Source: Herpetosiphon sp042688385 (lineage in GTDB: Bacteria; Chloroflexota; Chloroflexia; Chloroflexales; Herpetosiphonaceae). Taken from it: a stretch of DNA of 64,000 nucleotides. The translations under genes and the position numbers were made by a program. The first letter of the stretch is position 1. Each line of letters begins with the position of its first letter. The notes beneath the pieces were generated by a model. It ran no database searches. It was not told the DNA's origin and worked only from the letters and a program-made list of their open reading frames with translations. Positions 42,301-51,353 of the stretch are shown one piece after another. The stretch lies in assembly GCF_042688385.1 (NCBI RefSeq), contig NZ_JBHUPY010000023.1:1-64000 (forward strand). Reading direction: 5' to 3'.

Positions 42301-44895
42301 ATGACTTTGGTTGATCCTGAAACCCCGCTTTTTACCTTCGATGAAGCTGAAGCCCAGCCGACGGCCTTAGCCAATGAGTTGACCGAAGCCCTCCGCGAGC
42401 ATTTTGGCTTGCCTGGCTTTCGTAGCGGTCAGCAACAAGTCATCGAACGGGTGATGGCAGGCCGATCAACTCTCGCCTTGATGCCGACAGGCGCTGGTAA
42501 ATCGCTCTGCTACCAATTACCAGCGTTGCTACTGCCCCACGCCACGATCGTCATCTCGCCCTTGATTGCTTTGATGAAAGATCAGCTTGATGGTTTGCCT
42601 GAGGCGGTGCGCGAACAAGCGACCTTTATCAACAGCGCAATTCCGTTTGAGGAGGTGCGCACGCGCTTGCGTGGATTGAGCGAAGGTCGCTATAAATTGG
42701 TTTATGTTGCGCCCGAGCGTTTGCGCCAACGCCAATTTCTCTATGCCTTGCAGCAAGTTGGCATCTCGCTATTTGTGGTCGATGAAGCGCATTGTGTGTC
42801 GTTGTGGGGCTTTTCGTTTCGCCCCGATTATTTATTTATTCGCGAAGCATTGCGAGTGCTTGGCAATCCACTGGTTTTGGGCTTGACGGCAACTGCTAGC
42901 CCAGCCACCGAAAAAGCCATCTGCGAGCAGCTTGGCGATTTAGAAACGGTGCGGACTAATGTTTTTCGGCCAAACTTGCACTTCGAGTTGCTCAAAGCCT
43001 CGAACAAAGAGAAAAAACAAGCAGCAATTTTGAGCTTGTGTCAGCAAATTACTGGCGCAATTATCGTTTATGCGCGTTCGCGCAATAGCTGCGAAGAAAT
43101 AGCCGATCGTCTGCGCCAAGCTGGAGTTGTGGCCGAAGCCTATCATGCTGGCTGCCCCGACCGCGATGCCATCCAAGATCGCTTTATGCGCGGCGAAACT
43201 CGGGTGATTGTGGCGACAATCGCTTTTGGCATGGGTGTGGATAAGCGTGATGTGCGGGCGGTGATTCACGCCAATTTGCCTAAATCGCTCGAAGATTATG
43301 CTCAAGAGGCGGGGCGGGCTGGCCGCGATGGTCAAATTTCGCGCTGCATTATGCTCTATAACTTCTTCGATAAACGCCAGCTCAAGGAATGGCTCGAAAG
43401 CAGCCATTTTGGCGTTGAAGAATTACGCGAACTCTATAAAGCAGTTTTGGGCCAAATTGGCAAAGGCCAAGGTACGATCAATCAGGCCTATTTGATGGAG
43501 CTTTCTGGCTTCGATGAAACGCGCTTGCGGGTTGGCCTCGGCATTTTGGAGCATGTTGGGCTATTGCGTCGCCATTTCGATTTGCCAAGGGTTTGTAAAT
43601 TGCGCCGTGGTGAAGCGCCCGCAACGCCCGAAATCAACCAGCTCTGTGAGTGGTTTAGCCTTGGCCGCTGGTGGCAAGATGTCGATAGCCACGATTTGGC
43701 CGCCGCCCTGCGCATCGCCCCTAGTGAGCTTGAGCCAAAACTGCTCGAATGGCAAGAACAAGGCTTGCTTGGCTATGAAGGCGTGGCCCGCGAAGTCTTG
43801 CTCGAAGTCTTGCCATCGCCCAAAGATACTCGCGAACGAATGTATCAGGTGTTGAAGCAATGGCGCAGCACCCAAGAGCGCCAACTTGATTCGCTGACCC
43901 AATACGTTGAAGCGAGTCATTGTCGGCATCGAATTTTGGCGGCCCAGTTTGGCCAACGCTTGCCTGCTTGTGGCAATGCCTGCGATATTTGCCAATCGGG
44001 CAGAATTAGCATTAGCCGCCCACCAAGCAGCTTGCAGCCGCAAACGATGCCTTTGGTTAGCGCCAATTGGGGCAATGGCGGCGCAATCAGCGACCATCAA
44101 CGAATTATCGTCGAGGCGGTGCGCGAACATCCCCAACAACTCAGCAGCCGTGATTTGGCCCATATTTTGGCTGGCTCACGCGGCTATAGCTCGCATCCGT
44201 TGTTTGGGGCACTCTCCGAGCGCTCGTTTGATTCAATTCGCGCCGAAATTGATGTGTTGGTTGATGCTGGCAGTTTGGCCTATCAAGGAGCAACTTTGGT
44301 GGTCGTGACGGCGGCTCCCAAACGGACTGGCAATCAACAGCGTGATATTGCCTTGCAAGTGTTAGCAACGCTGACTCGCTTGCCATATCCCTTGGGGCGT
44401 ACTGGTTTGGCTCGTTTGCTCAAGGGTTCGAGTGATGCCAAACGCTCGCCCGACCACGGGGTGTTGGCGCACGTAACGATGGAGCAAATTGAGGCGGTGA
44501 TTGAGGCCTTGGTCGAGGCCCATTTGCTGGAGCGCCAGCAGCAGGGTTTGTATCCGTTGTTGGCATTAAATAGTGCTGGCCGCGCGGCCTTGAACAACCC
44601 GCAAAGCCTGCCGCCATTGAATATTCAGGGCAAGCGCGATTCGGCCCAAACTGAGCAATTGCAGGTCGATGGCGAATTGTTGCTGGCGCTCAAAAGCTGG
44701 CGCTCCGAGCAAGCCCGCAAGCTCAATCTGCCGCACTATATGATTATTCCCGATAGTGTGTTGTTTGATTTGGCCGCCTATCAGCCAACCAGCAACCACG
44801 AATTAAGCACGATCAAGGGCATTGGTAGCCAAAAATTAGCTCAGTGGGGCGCAGATTTGCTGAGTTTGATTACGACTGGCAAAGCTGAAAACTAG
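42301..44895 (+). CDS. recQ: RecQ-family ATP-dependent DNA helicase
   Basis: 864 residues. 3'-5' helicase for replication-fork repair and recombination. Walker A MPTGAGKSLCYQLPAL, DEAH box VVDEAHCVSLWG, motif III TATASPATEK, and motif VI YAQEAGRAGRDGQ are intact. Next come the zinc-binding C-rich stretch (CRHRIL...CGNACDIC) and a winged-helix part; at the end, after a region of about 200 residues, an HRDC-like domain (DGELLLALKSWRSEQARKLN) closes the protein. ATG 42301 has GAGG 5 nt upstream; an ATG at 42265 would add 12 residues. Its TAG overlaps by two bases the stop of a convergent small gene on -. Confidence 0.93.
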   Translation: MTLVDPETPLFTFDEAEAQPTALANELTEALREHFGLPGFRSGQQQVIERVMAGRSTLALMPTGAGKSLCYQLPALLLPHATIVISPLIALMKDQLDGLPEAVREQATFINSAIPFEEVRTRLRGLSEGRYKLVYVAPERLRQRQFLYALQQVGISLFVVDEAHCVSLWGFSFRPDYLFIREALRVLGNPLVLGLTATASPATEKAICEQLGDLETVRTNVFRPNLHFELLKASNKEKKQAAILSLCQQITGAIIVYARSRNSCEEIADRLRQAGVVAEAYHAGCPDRDAIQDRFMRGETRVIVATIAFGMGVDKRDVRAVIHANLPKSLEDYAQEAGRAGRDGQISRCIMLYNFFDKRQLKEWLESSHFGVEELRELYKAVLGQIGKGQGTINQAYLMELSGFDETRLRVGLGILEHVGLLRRHFDLPRVCKLRRGEAPATPEINQLCEWFSLGRWWQDVDSHDLAAALRIAPSELEPKLLEWQEQGLLGYEGVAREVLLEVLPSPKDTRERMYQVLKQWRSTQERQLDSLTQYVEASHCRHRILAAQFGQRLPACGNACDICQSGRISISRPPSSLQPQTMPLVSANWGNGGAISDHQRIIVEAVREHPQQLSSRDLAHILAGSRGYSSHPLFGALSERSFDSIRAEIDVLVDAGSLAYQGATLVVVTAAPKRTGNQQRDIALQVLATLTRLPYPLGRTGLARLLKGSSDAKRSPDHGVLAHVTMEQIEAVIEALVEAHLLERQQQGLYPLLALNSAGRAALNNPQSLPPLNIQGKRDSAQTEQLQVDGELLLALKSWRSEQARKLNLPHYMIIPDSVLFDLAAYQPTSNHELSTIKGIGSQKLAQWGADLLSLITTGKAEN

Positions 44896-45065
44896 GCTTG
44901 TTTGCGTCGCCACCACCAAGCAGCAACCGCCGCCAGTGCCACGCCAACCATAATATAGCTGCCAATGCGGCCATCGATTTGCTCAAATAGATTTGGCGCC
45001 AGCGTCGTGATGATCAGCACGATCAGCACGACGCTGGCTAAAACAAGACCCTTAGATCGCGACAT
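44892..45065 (-). CDS. Small membrane protein (57 aa)
   Basis: Two hydrophobic helices (about residues 5-22 and 34-49) ending in a basic WWWRRKQA tail; function unknown. The ATG at 45065 overlaps the last 14 bp of the methylmalonyl-CoA mutase gene, and the stop overlaps the stop of recQ on the other strand. An in-frame ATG at 45116 would lie further inside the mutase gene. Size and overlap fit a translationally coupled small gene, but a chance frame cannot be excluded. Confidence 0.55.
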   Translation of the reverse strand: MSRSKGLVLASVVLIVLIITTLAPNLFEQIDGRIGSYIMVGVALAAVAAWWWRRKQA

Positions 45066-46617
45066 CAGGTCGATATTCTCCCCACATTTTGCGCAAAACT
45101 CCACACACTTCGCCAACGGTTGCCCGCCGACTCAAGGCTTCGCGCATTGGTTCGAGCACGTTGGCGGTGCCTTCGGCGGCGCGTTGCAGATCGGCCAAGG
45201 CTGCATCAACCGCCGCTTGATCGCGCTCGGCGCGCAGTTTGGCCAATTTGGCGCATTGTTCGGCGGCTACCGCTTCGTTGGGCTTGAAGATTGGCACTGG
45301 CGCATCATCGGTAACAAATTTATTGACCCCGATCACCAATTGCTCGCCACTTTCGACCCGATTTTGATATTCGTAGGCAGTATCCATAATTTGGGCTTGG
45401 ATAAAGCCATCCTCGACAGCGCGCACCGCGCCGCCCAAATCGTCGATATGGCGAATTAATGCCAAGGCGCGTTGCTCAATCTCGTCGGTCATGCTTTCGA
45501 CCAAATACGAGCCACCCAACGGATCGGCGCTGGCGGTCACGCCGCTTTCATAGGCGATGACTTGTTGGGTGCGCAAAGCAAGGGTTGCTGCTTCGGTGGT
45601 GGGCAACGAAAGTGCCTCATCAAAGCCGTTGGTGTGCAGCGATTGGGTGCCGCCCATCACCGCCGCCAAGGCTTGCAAGGTTACCCGCACCACGTTATTG
45701 AGCGGCTGTTGCGAGGTCAAGGTCGAGCCGCCAGTTTGAGTGTGGAAGCGCAAGGTCAAGGCGCGTTCATCGCTTGCGCCAAAGCGCTCGCGCATAATCG
45801 TGGCCCACATGCGGCGGGCGGCGCGAAACTTGGCAATCTCTTCAAAGAAATTGTTGTGGGCATTGAAGAAGAACGACAAACGCGGGCCAAATTCATCGAC
45901 GTGTAAACCTGCATCGATTGCTGCTTGCACATAGGCAATGCCGTTGGCCAAAGTAAAGGCCAATTCTTGCACCCCAGTCGCCCCAGCCTCGCGAATATGA
46001 TAGCCACTGATGCTAATCGTATTCCAGCGCGGAATCCGTTCGGCGCAATAGGCAAAGGTATCGGTAATTAGCCGCATCGAAGGCCGTGGCGGGAAAATAT
46101 AGGTTCCACGGGCGGCGTATTCCTTGAGAATATCATTTTGAATCGTGCCCGTGAGCGTTTTGGAGGCTGCGCCCTGTTGCGCGCCAACCAACTCATACAA
46201 CAGCAAGAGCACGCTGGCAGGTGCGTTAATCGTCATCGAGGTGCTGACCTTATCCAGCGGGATACCAGCGAACAAGGTTGCCATATCGTCGATTGAATCG
46301 ATGGCTACGCCGACCTTGCCAACCTCGCCCTCTGCCCGTGGATCGTCGGAATCGAGGCCAAGCTGGGTTGGTAGATCGAAGGCGACCGAAAGCCCCATTT
46401 GGCCTTGACCAAGCAAATAGCGAAAGCGTTCGTTGGTTTCGTGGGCCGAAGCAAAGCCAGCGTATTGGCGCATCGTCCATAAGCGGCCACGATACATGGT
46501 GGGATAAATGCCCCGCGTGTAGGGAAACTGGCCAGCATCAGGCTCCGGCTGGCGATCGTTATCACGGTAAATTGGCTCAACCGGAATGCCAGCATCAGTT
46601 GTAACTTGATTGCCCAT
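45052..46617 (-). CDS. mcmA1: Methylmalonyl-CoA mutase, large (catalytic) subunit
   Basis: 521 residues: the substrate-binding TIM-barrel half of a split, B12-dependent methylmalonyl-CoA mutase (no C-terminal B12 domain). Family words are YPTMYRGRLWTMRQYAGF, QGQMGLSVAFDLPTQLGLDSDDPRAEGEVGKVGVAIDS-like (split by function) and TGGSTLTSQQPLNNVVRVT, NTGGGTQSLHTNGFDEAL-like (reads MGGTQSLHTNGFDEAL). It interconverts methylmalonyl-CoA and succinyl-CoA in propionate or 3-hydroxypropionate metabolism. ATG 46617 with GAGG 6 nt upstream is chosen over a TTG at 46620. The partner B12-binding subunit is at 51354 on the opposite strand. Confidence 0.93.
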   Translation of the reverse strand: MGNQVTTDAGIPVEPIYRDNDRQPEPDAGQFPYTRGIYPTMYRGRLWTMRQYAGFASAHETNERFRYLLGQGQMGLSVAFDLPTQLGLDSDDPRAEGEVGKVGVAIDSIDDMATLFAGIPLDKVSTSMTINAPASVLLLLYELVGAQQGAASKTLTGTIQNDILKEYAARGTYIFPPRPSMRLITDTFAYCAERIPRWNTISISGYHIREAGATGVQELAFTLANGIAYVQAAIDAGLHVDEFGPRLSFFFNAHNNFFEEIAKFRAARRMWATIMRERFGASDERALTLRFHTQTGGSTLTSQQPLNNVVRVTLQALAAVMGGTQSLHTNGFDEALSLPTTEAATLALRTQQVIAYESGVTASADPLGGSYLVESMTDEIEQRALALIRHIDDLGGAVRAVEDGFIQAQIMDTAYEYQNRVESGEQLVIGVNKFVTDDAPVPIFKPNEAVAAEQCAKLAKLRAERDQAAVDAALADLQRAAEGTANVLEPMREALSRRATVGEVCGVLRKMWGEYRPDVAI

Positions 46618-46660
46618 CAATCACCTCATTGTGTCTGCGAGCGCTAACTGAGCTACCATT

Positions 46661-47218
46661 TTAGCTGCCTGCAAGAGATAATAAACCATCGCGAATCGTT
46701 TGCAGTAAACGTTCGTCGGCTCCTGGCTCAAGCGCTGTTTGGGCCACAACCCGCGCTTGGGTGACCAACGGCCCAAATGGCGAATTGGTCTGCGGATCGA
46801 GCAATTGCAAGCCTTGAGCAGGAATAATTGCCATCCCAACCGTGACTGGCGGGTGGTTATGGCGATAAATCGCAACGCACGCCTTAGTAAAGCGGCTGAC
46901 AAAGCGTGAAAGCCGATTCAGATCAAGGGTTGAGTTATTCGAGTAGCCCCAATCGGGCCGCAGTTGGCAATTTTGCATTAAGCTATTGGTCGTCCACAAC
47001 ACCTCATCGCGGTTGTAGGAATCGATATAGCGTTTATTGCCATTGGGCGTTGCCAAATTGCAGCCAAAACTATTGCCATAAAGCGCAACTTCGATCGGAT
47101 CGATCCAGCCATCGGGCGGCTCGAAATAATCATCATTCGGGGTGACAAAAGCCGTCAGCAGAATCCGTCGACCGGTGATGATCTGCGGTTTTAGGCGTGT
47201 GTACGCAGCATTGGTCAT
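46661..47218 (-). CDS. Hypothetical protein
   Basis: 185 residues of unknown function. It has no signal peptide, no membrane helix and no motif I recognise; the middle is rich in Asn and aromatic residues (YGNSFGCNLATPNGNKRY, RPDWGYSNNSTLDLNRL), which suggests a folded domain. ATG 47218 is preferred over the in-frame start at 47275 because the extra stretch is Cys-rich and unlike the rest, but no strong ribosome binding site is seen. It is 43 bp upstream of the mutase gene on the same strand and may be co-transcribed with it, which does not by itself suggest a shared role. Confidence 0.6.
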   Translation of the reverse strand: MTNAAYTRLKPQIITGRRILLTAFVTPNDDYFEPPDGWIDPIEVALYGNSFGCNLATPNGNKRYIDSYNRDEVLWTTNSLMQNCQLRPDWGYSNNSTLDLNRLSRFVSRFTKACVAIYRHNHPPVTVGMAIIPAQGLQLLDPQTNSPFGPLVTQARVVAQTALEPGADERLLQTIRDGLLSLAGS

Positions 47219-47603
47219 AGCAGCACACCAGCTAGAGAAGAATAGAATAGCGTTGTGGCCTAGTATACTACACAAAATCCGTGTAATTGTATATCACGTT
47301 AACTATGGTCTGCATGCCCTCACCCCCAGTCCCCTCTCCCACTGAACGCGGGCGAGGGGGAGCCGCCCGTTTTTATCGACGAATTGCGATAAAACCACGA
47401 TGTTAAAGCCCCTCGCCCGCGCCACGGGAGAGGGGTTGGGGTGAGGGCATGCAGGTGATTGTTCATCCAAATAAACTATTCCATACTAAACTCAGTTTTA
47501 GGCGCTGCTGCGTGCTCGCCAGCAAAATTCGGGCTTGCGATGCAAGAATAGCGCGTCTACCTATGCTAGACTCAGCTCAAATTTTTTGTTGAAAGGAACG
47601 CCA
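47219..47603. repeat. Intergenic region with a full-length GC-rich inverted element
   Basis: At 47316-47450: CCCTCACCCCCAGTCCCCTC half, spacer with 'tttttatcgacgaattgcgataaaaccacgatgttaaag' (about 47368-47408), and the opposite half ending GGGTTGGGGTGAGGG. It lies between divergent genes (hypothetical - and GNAT +), i.e. upstream of both. The remainder (47452-47603) is A/T-rich with GAAAGGA before the GNAT start. Confidence 0.85.
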
Positions 47604-48134
47604 ATGGCTGCTGAATTGAGCTTGCAAATTTGTAAAAGTGCCGATATAACCCCCGATGTGGCCCAAGCCATTTTAACAATGTGTAGCTTGGCCTATGATG
47701 AAGATTTTGCGCCCTATCTCACGTATGCCAATCCGGTGCATGTGTTGGGTTGGCTTGATGCAGAATTGGTGAGCCATGCGATGTGGGTGGAGCGCTGGCT
47801 GCAAATTGGCGACGAAGCACCGCGCCGCACGGCCTATATCGAAGCCGTAGCAACCCATCCCGATTATCAAAAACGCGGCTATGCCAGCCATGTGTTACGC
47901 CATTTGGCCACAGCAATCGACGATTTTGAGCTAGCAGCGCTCAGCCCCTCAGATGCGGCGTTTTACGAGCGGCTTGGCTGGGAACTGTGGCGTGGCCCGT
48001 TGGCAATGCGCACTGAGCAAGGCGTGGAAGCAACGCCAGAAGAAGAAGTGATGATTTTGCGCTTGCCCAAAACCGATCCGCTCGATTTGGCTGCGCCAAT
48101 CTCCGTCGAATGGCGTGAGGGCGAGGTCTGGTAA
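47604..48134 (+). CDS. GNAT acetyltransferase with AAC(2')-like C-terminal half
   Basis: 176 residues. Acetyl-CoA site YIEAVATHPDYQKRGYASHVLRH (about residues 72-94). The later part, AFYERLGWELWRGPLAMRTEQGVEATPEEEVMILRLP, resembles the C-terminal half of aminoglycoside 2'-N-acetyltransferases (a Trp-Arg-Gly-Pro element followed by an acidic tail). This does not prove resistance activity: many chromosomal GNATs share it. GAAAGGA is 8 nt before ATG 47604; the in-frame start at 47535 would extend into the repeat-flanked spacer. It is upstream of gatA, which follows 167 bp later. Confidence 0.8.
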   Translation: MAAELSLQICKSADITPDVAQAILTMCSLAYDEDFAPYLTYANPVHVLGWLDAELVSHAMWVERWLQIGDEAPRRTAYIEAVATHPDYQKRGYASHVLRHLATAIDDFELAALSPSDAAFYERLGWELWRGPLAMRTEQGVEATPEEEVMILRLPKTDPLDLAAPISVEWREGEVW

Positions 48135-48301
48135 TTAATTTCATCGTTTCGATCAACAGATGATCGATGCTTTGGTCAGCTAAGAACCAATGAGCATCAA
48201 ACGCTACGGCTGGTTAATGCAGCGCTTTTGATCGTGAAGCGATGCGCTATGCTACAATGCGCGTTGGTAAACTAAACAAGCCCATGCGTGAGGATGTGAT
48301 T

Positions 48302-49753
48302 ATGGCCCTCCATGAATTGACGATTGCCGAGGCCCGCGCTCAATTAGATCGCGGCGAGATTACCTCGGTGCAACTGACCGAGGCTCTGCTGGAACGCATC
48401 AGCGCGTTAGAGCCAACCCTGCATTCCTATTTAACTCAAACGCCCGAACTGGCTTTGCAGCAAGCTCAAGCCGCCGACGAGCGCATCAAAGCTGGCAATG
48501 CAAGCAGCCTAACGGGCATTCCGTTGGGCATCAAAGATGTGATTGTCACCAAAGATGTACGCACCACCTGCGGCTCGAAAGTGCTGGAAAACTGGGTTCC
48601 GCCCTACGATGCCACGGTTGTGAGCAAGCTCAACGAGGCTGGCACGGTAACTCTCGGCAAGCTCAACATGGATGAGTTTGCAATGGGTTCGTCGAACGAA
48701 AATAGTGCTTTTGGTGGCACGCGCAACCCATGGGATACCGAACGCGTGCCTGGTGGTTCGTCGGGCGGTTCGGCGGCGGCGGTTGCTGCTGGCCAAGCTT
48801 TTGGCACGCTCGGCACCGATACTGGTGGCTCGATTCGCCAGCCTGCTGCATTGTGTGGCATCGTTGGTTTGAAGCCAACCTACGGGCGGGTTTCGCGCTA
48901 TGGCTTGGTAGCCTTTGCCTCATCGCTCGATCAATGTGGGCCGTTTGCGCGCACGGTTGAAGATGTGGCGCTGCTGCTCGAAATGATCGCTGGCCATGAT
49001 CCCAAAGATTCGACCAGCGCCAACTTGCCAGTGCCCGACTATCGCGCCAGCCTGACCGGCGATATTCGCGGCCTCAAAGTTGGCGTGCCCAGCGAATATT
49101 TTGTCGAAGGCATGGAGCCTGGGGTCGAGAAAGCGGTGCGCACGGCGATTGAGCAAATTAAGGATTTGGGCGCTGAGATTGTTGAAGTTTCATTGCCCCA
49201 CACCAAATATGCCTTGCCTGTGTACTACATTATCGCGCCAGCAGAATGTAGCACCAACTTGGCCCGCTTCGATGGCGTGCGCTATGGCGTGCGCTTGGAA
49301 GGCAAAGGCCTGTTTGATGAAATTGAATCAACGCGGGGCCAATTGTTTGGCGCTGAAGTGCGCCGCCGGATTATGCTTGGCACCTATGCGCTCTCATCGG
49401 GCTATTACGATGCCTACTATCGCCGCGCCCAACAAGTGCGCACCTTAATTCGCCGCGACTTCCAAGAAGTCTGGAGCAAGGTCGATTTGTTGGCAGCGCC
49501 AACCTCGCCCACAGTCGCCTTCAAAATTGGCGAAAAAACCGATGATCCAGTGGCGATGTATCTCTCGGATGTCTGTACCTTGCCGATTAACTTGGCAGGT
49601 GTGCCTGGCTTGGTCGTGCCCTGCGGCTTCAGCGATAATTTGCCAACCGGCCTGCAATTAATTGGCAAGCCGTTTGATGAAGCCACCTTGCTGCGCGTCG
49701 GCCATGCCTACGAGCAAAATAACAGCTGGTACAAACAACACCCAAGTTTGTAA
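48302..49753 (+). CDS. gatA: Aspartyl/glutamyl-tRNA(Asn/Gln) amidotransferase subunit A
   Basis: 483 residues. Amidase subunit of GatCAB, which frees ammonia from glutamine to convert mischarged Glu-tRNA(Gln) and Asp-tRNA(Asn). The amidase triad is intact: Lys78 (GIKDVI), cis-Ser153 (PGGSSGGS) and Ser177 (GTDTGGSIRQ). ATG 48302 gives the usual N-terminus ALHELTIAEAR; the upstream in-frame ATG at 48242 would add 20 unrelated residues. gatB and gatC are not in the window, so this is a dispersed gatCAB arrangement. TACAAT near 48254-48259 might be a -10. Confidence 0.94.
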   Translation: MALHELTIAEARAQLDRGEITSVQLTEALLERISALEPTLHSYLTQTPELALQQAQAADERIKAGNASSLTGIPLGIKDVIVTKDVRTTCGSKVLENWVPPYDATVVSKLNEAGTVTLGKLNMDEFAMGSSNENSAFGGTRNPWDTERVPGGSSGGSAAAVAAGQAFGTLGTDTGGSIRQPAALCGIVGLKPTYGRVSRYGLVAFASSLDQCGPFARTVEDVALLLEMIAGHDPKDSTSANLPVPDYRASLTGDIRGLKVGVPSEYFVEGMEPGVEKAVRTAIEQIKDLGAEIVEVSLPHTKYALPVYYIIAPAECSTNLARFDGVRYGVRLEGKGLFDEIESTRGQLFGAEVRRRIMLGTYALSSGYYDAYYRRAQQVRTLIRRDFQEVWSKVDLLAAPTSPTVAFKIGEKTDDPVAMYLSDVCTLPINLAGVPGLVVPCGFSDNLPTGLQLIGKPFDEATLLRVGHAYEQNNSWYKQHPSL

Positions 49754-49942
49754 CGAAGCGTTTCGTAACCACGAAGAGCGCGAAGACCACTAAGTAATCA
49801 ACCTTCGTGCTCTTCGTGGCCTTCGTGGTTAAAAAGCCCAATCCCCAACAACCGATCCCCGATCCCCAACTTCAACTATTGCAATCTAACAGCGCCGCCG
49901 CTACCATTGAGCTACGAAAGCATCTAGTAGGGAGCCAAAGCC
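49754..49942. repeat. Short-repeat cluster after gatA
   Basis: It contains 'cgtaaccacgaagagcgcgaag' and 'ccttcgtgctcttcgtggcc' (49765-49827), an inverted pair of the 'cttcgtg' family able to fold back, then 'cccaatccccaacaaccgatcccc' (49838-49861), the inverted form of the word at 3291-3328. At 49899-49915 the - strand reads like a tRNA D-arm (GTAGCTCAATGGTAGCG), but no acceptor or anticodon arm can be built around it. Confidence 0.65.
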
Positions 49943-51262
49943 ATGACCAGTTATAGCATCACTGGGCGGGTGATTCGGGCAATTGATCTTGCGCCGCTGG
50001 CCAATGTGAGCGTGCGCTTTATCTCGCAGGCGGGCTATTTGAGCAATATTGCCAATCGCAGCCTCTTGCCAGCTGGCCAAGTCGATTGGACGCGCTCGTT
50101 GACTGGGTTTAGTGGCACGCGCTGGGAATGCTGGGAACAGCAGATCAACGGCAAAGTGCCGATTGCATGGGGCGATTTTCGCGATGGCGCGTTGATCTAC
50201 AACCCCCATTTGAATGATGATGGGCGTGTGTTTCATCGCGAAAAAACCTATTTGATGCCCGAAGTTTCGCCTGCCCAAGAGGTCAGTTGGACGCGCAAAA
50301 TCACGGGCTTTACTGGCTCGCGCTGGGATTGCTGGGTGCAATATATCGATAAGCGCGTGCCAATGAGTTGGGAATCGTTTCGCGATAATGCCTTACTGCA
50401 TAACCCGCAATTGGTTGCTGATGGCCGCTTGTTTCAAACCAGCAAAACCTATTTGATGCCCGAAGTTTCACCAGTGGCCCGCGCTGCCTGCGAAGTCAAA
50501 ACCGATGCTCAAGGTAATTATCGCTTCGACAAGATTGGCGCTGGCGCGGTTGGCTTGCTCGAAGTTAATGTAGCCGGCTATACACCAGTGCGCGTACCAG
50601 TAATTGTCAACAATAACATCAATCAGCCGATTAATGTTCGTGGCGGTGGTAGTGGTATGCGTTCTGCTCACCCCAGCTATAATGCTTTACACCCCAAAGT
50701 GCGGGCGATTATTGATCAAGCATTGTTTATGCTTGGTGATGAAAAAACCGTTTACGATGCCTTACCCACCAATTTGCAGCAAATGTGCTATGGAGCGCAA
50801 TTCGCCAGCAATCCCAACCATCAATACTACAAAGATATTGTTTGCGCCGATTTGGTCAGCATTTGTTTTGCAGCAGCGGGCATTAACGTTAATTGGCAAA
50901 GCAAGGCCAACCCGCATATGGCCCAATATTATGCGCCCGGCCCTGCAACGCTGCAAGAAATTAGCGATCCCAACGATTGGCAACCAGGCGATGTTTTGGT
51001 TTTTGGCAACCATGGAGCGGCCCAAGCAGGGCACGCAAGTTTGTATGTTGGCCCGTTTCAAGGCACCGATCGCTCGGGAACCAATTATCCTTTGAGTGCC
51101 AATTTCGATGTGATTGAGGCCAGCATGAATTTTGACCTTGCCAATGGCCAGCGTTGGGGCTTGGGCAATATCGCCACCACTCGCCAGCAATGCTTGCAAG
51201 GCAAACGCGGCTATCAATGGGTCAAGCGAGTGCGGCTCAAAGAAGTTGCAGGATTAATCTAA
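49943..51262 (+). CDS. NlpC/P60-like papain-fold protein with inserted tandem W-rich repeats
   Basis: 439 residues. The C-terminal part (about 240-435) looks like a papain-fold peptidoglycan amidase: catalytic Cys301 in DIVCADLVSICF and His364 in GHASLYVG after WQPGDVLVF. The N-terminal part opens with SITGRVIRAIDLAPLANVSV and closes with DAQGNYRFDKIGAG...LEVNVAGYTPVRV, which together resemble a carboxypeptidase-regulatory-like beta domain. Two 64-residue repeats (47-110 and 114-177, about 60% identical) sit inside it. Each has WTR, GF.G, W.CW, and ends NP.L..DGR.F...KTYLMPEVSP, like the end of a LysM motif. There is no signal peptide. A cell-wall-binding or wall-cutting role is plausible. 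Confidence 0.7.
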   Translation: MTSYSITGRVIRAIDLAPLANVSVRFISQAGYLSNIANRSLLPAGQVDWTRSLTGFSGTRWECWEQQINGKVPIAWGDFRDGALIYNPHLNDDGRVFHREKTYLMPEVSPAQEVSWTRKITGFTGSRWDCWVQYIDKRVPMSWESFRDNALLHNPQLVADGRLFQTSKTYLMPEVSPVARAACEVKTDAQGNYRFDKIGAGAVGLLEVNVAGYTPVRVPVIVNNNINQPINVRGGGSGMRSAHPSYNALHPKVRAIIDQALFMLGDEKTVYDALPTNLQQMCYGAQFASNPNHQYYKDIVCADLVSICFAAAGINVNWQSKANPHMAQYYAPGPATLQEISDPNDWQPGDVLVFGNHGAAQAGHASLYVGPFQGTDRSGTNYPLSANFDVIEASMNFDLANGQRWGLGNIATTRQQCLQGKRGYQWVKRVRLKEVAGLI

Positions 51263-51353
51263 ATTGCGATGGGTAGATCTGACGATCCGCAAGCGCCCTA
51301 AACTGCGCTACAATGGGGTGTATCGTCATTTCTCAATGTGGAGGAAAGACCTC

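Noticed and set aside
49899..49915. tRNA D-arm-like sequence on - (GTAGCTCAATGGTAGCG)
   Set aside because: No acceptor stem, anticodon stem or T-arm can be built around it; probably chance or an old fragment.
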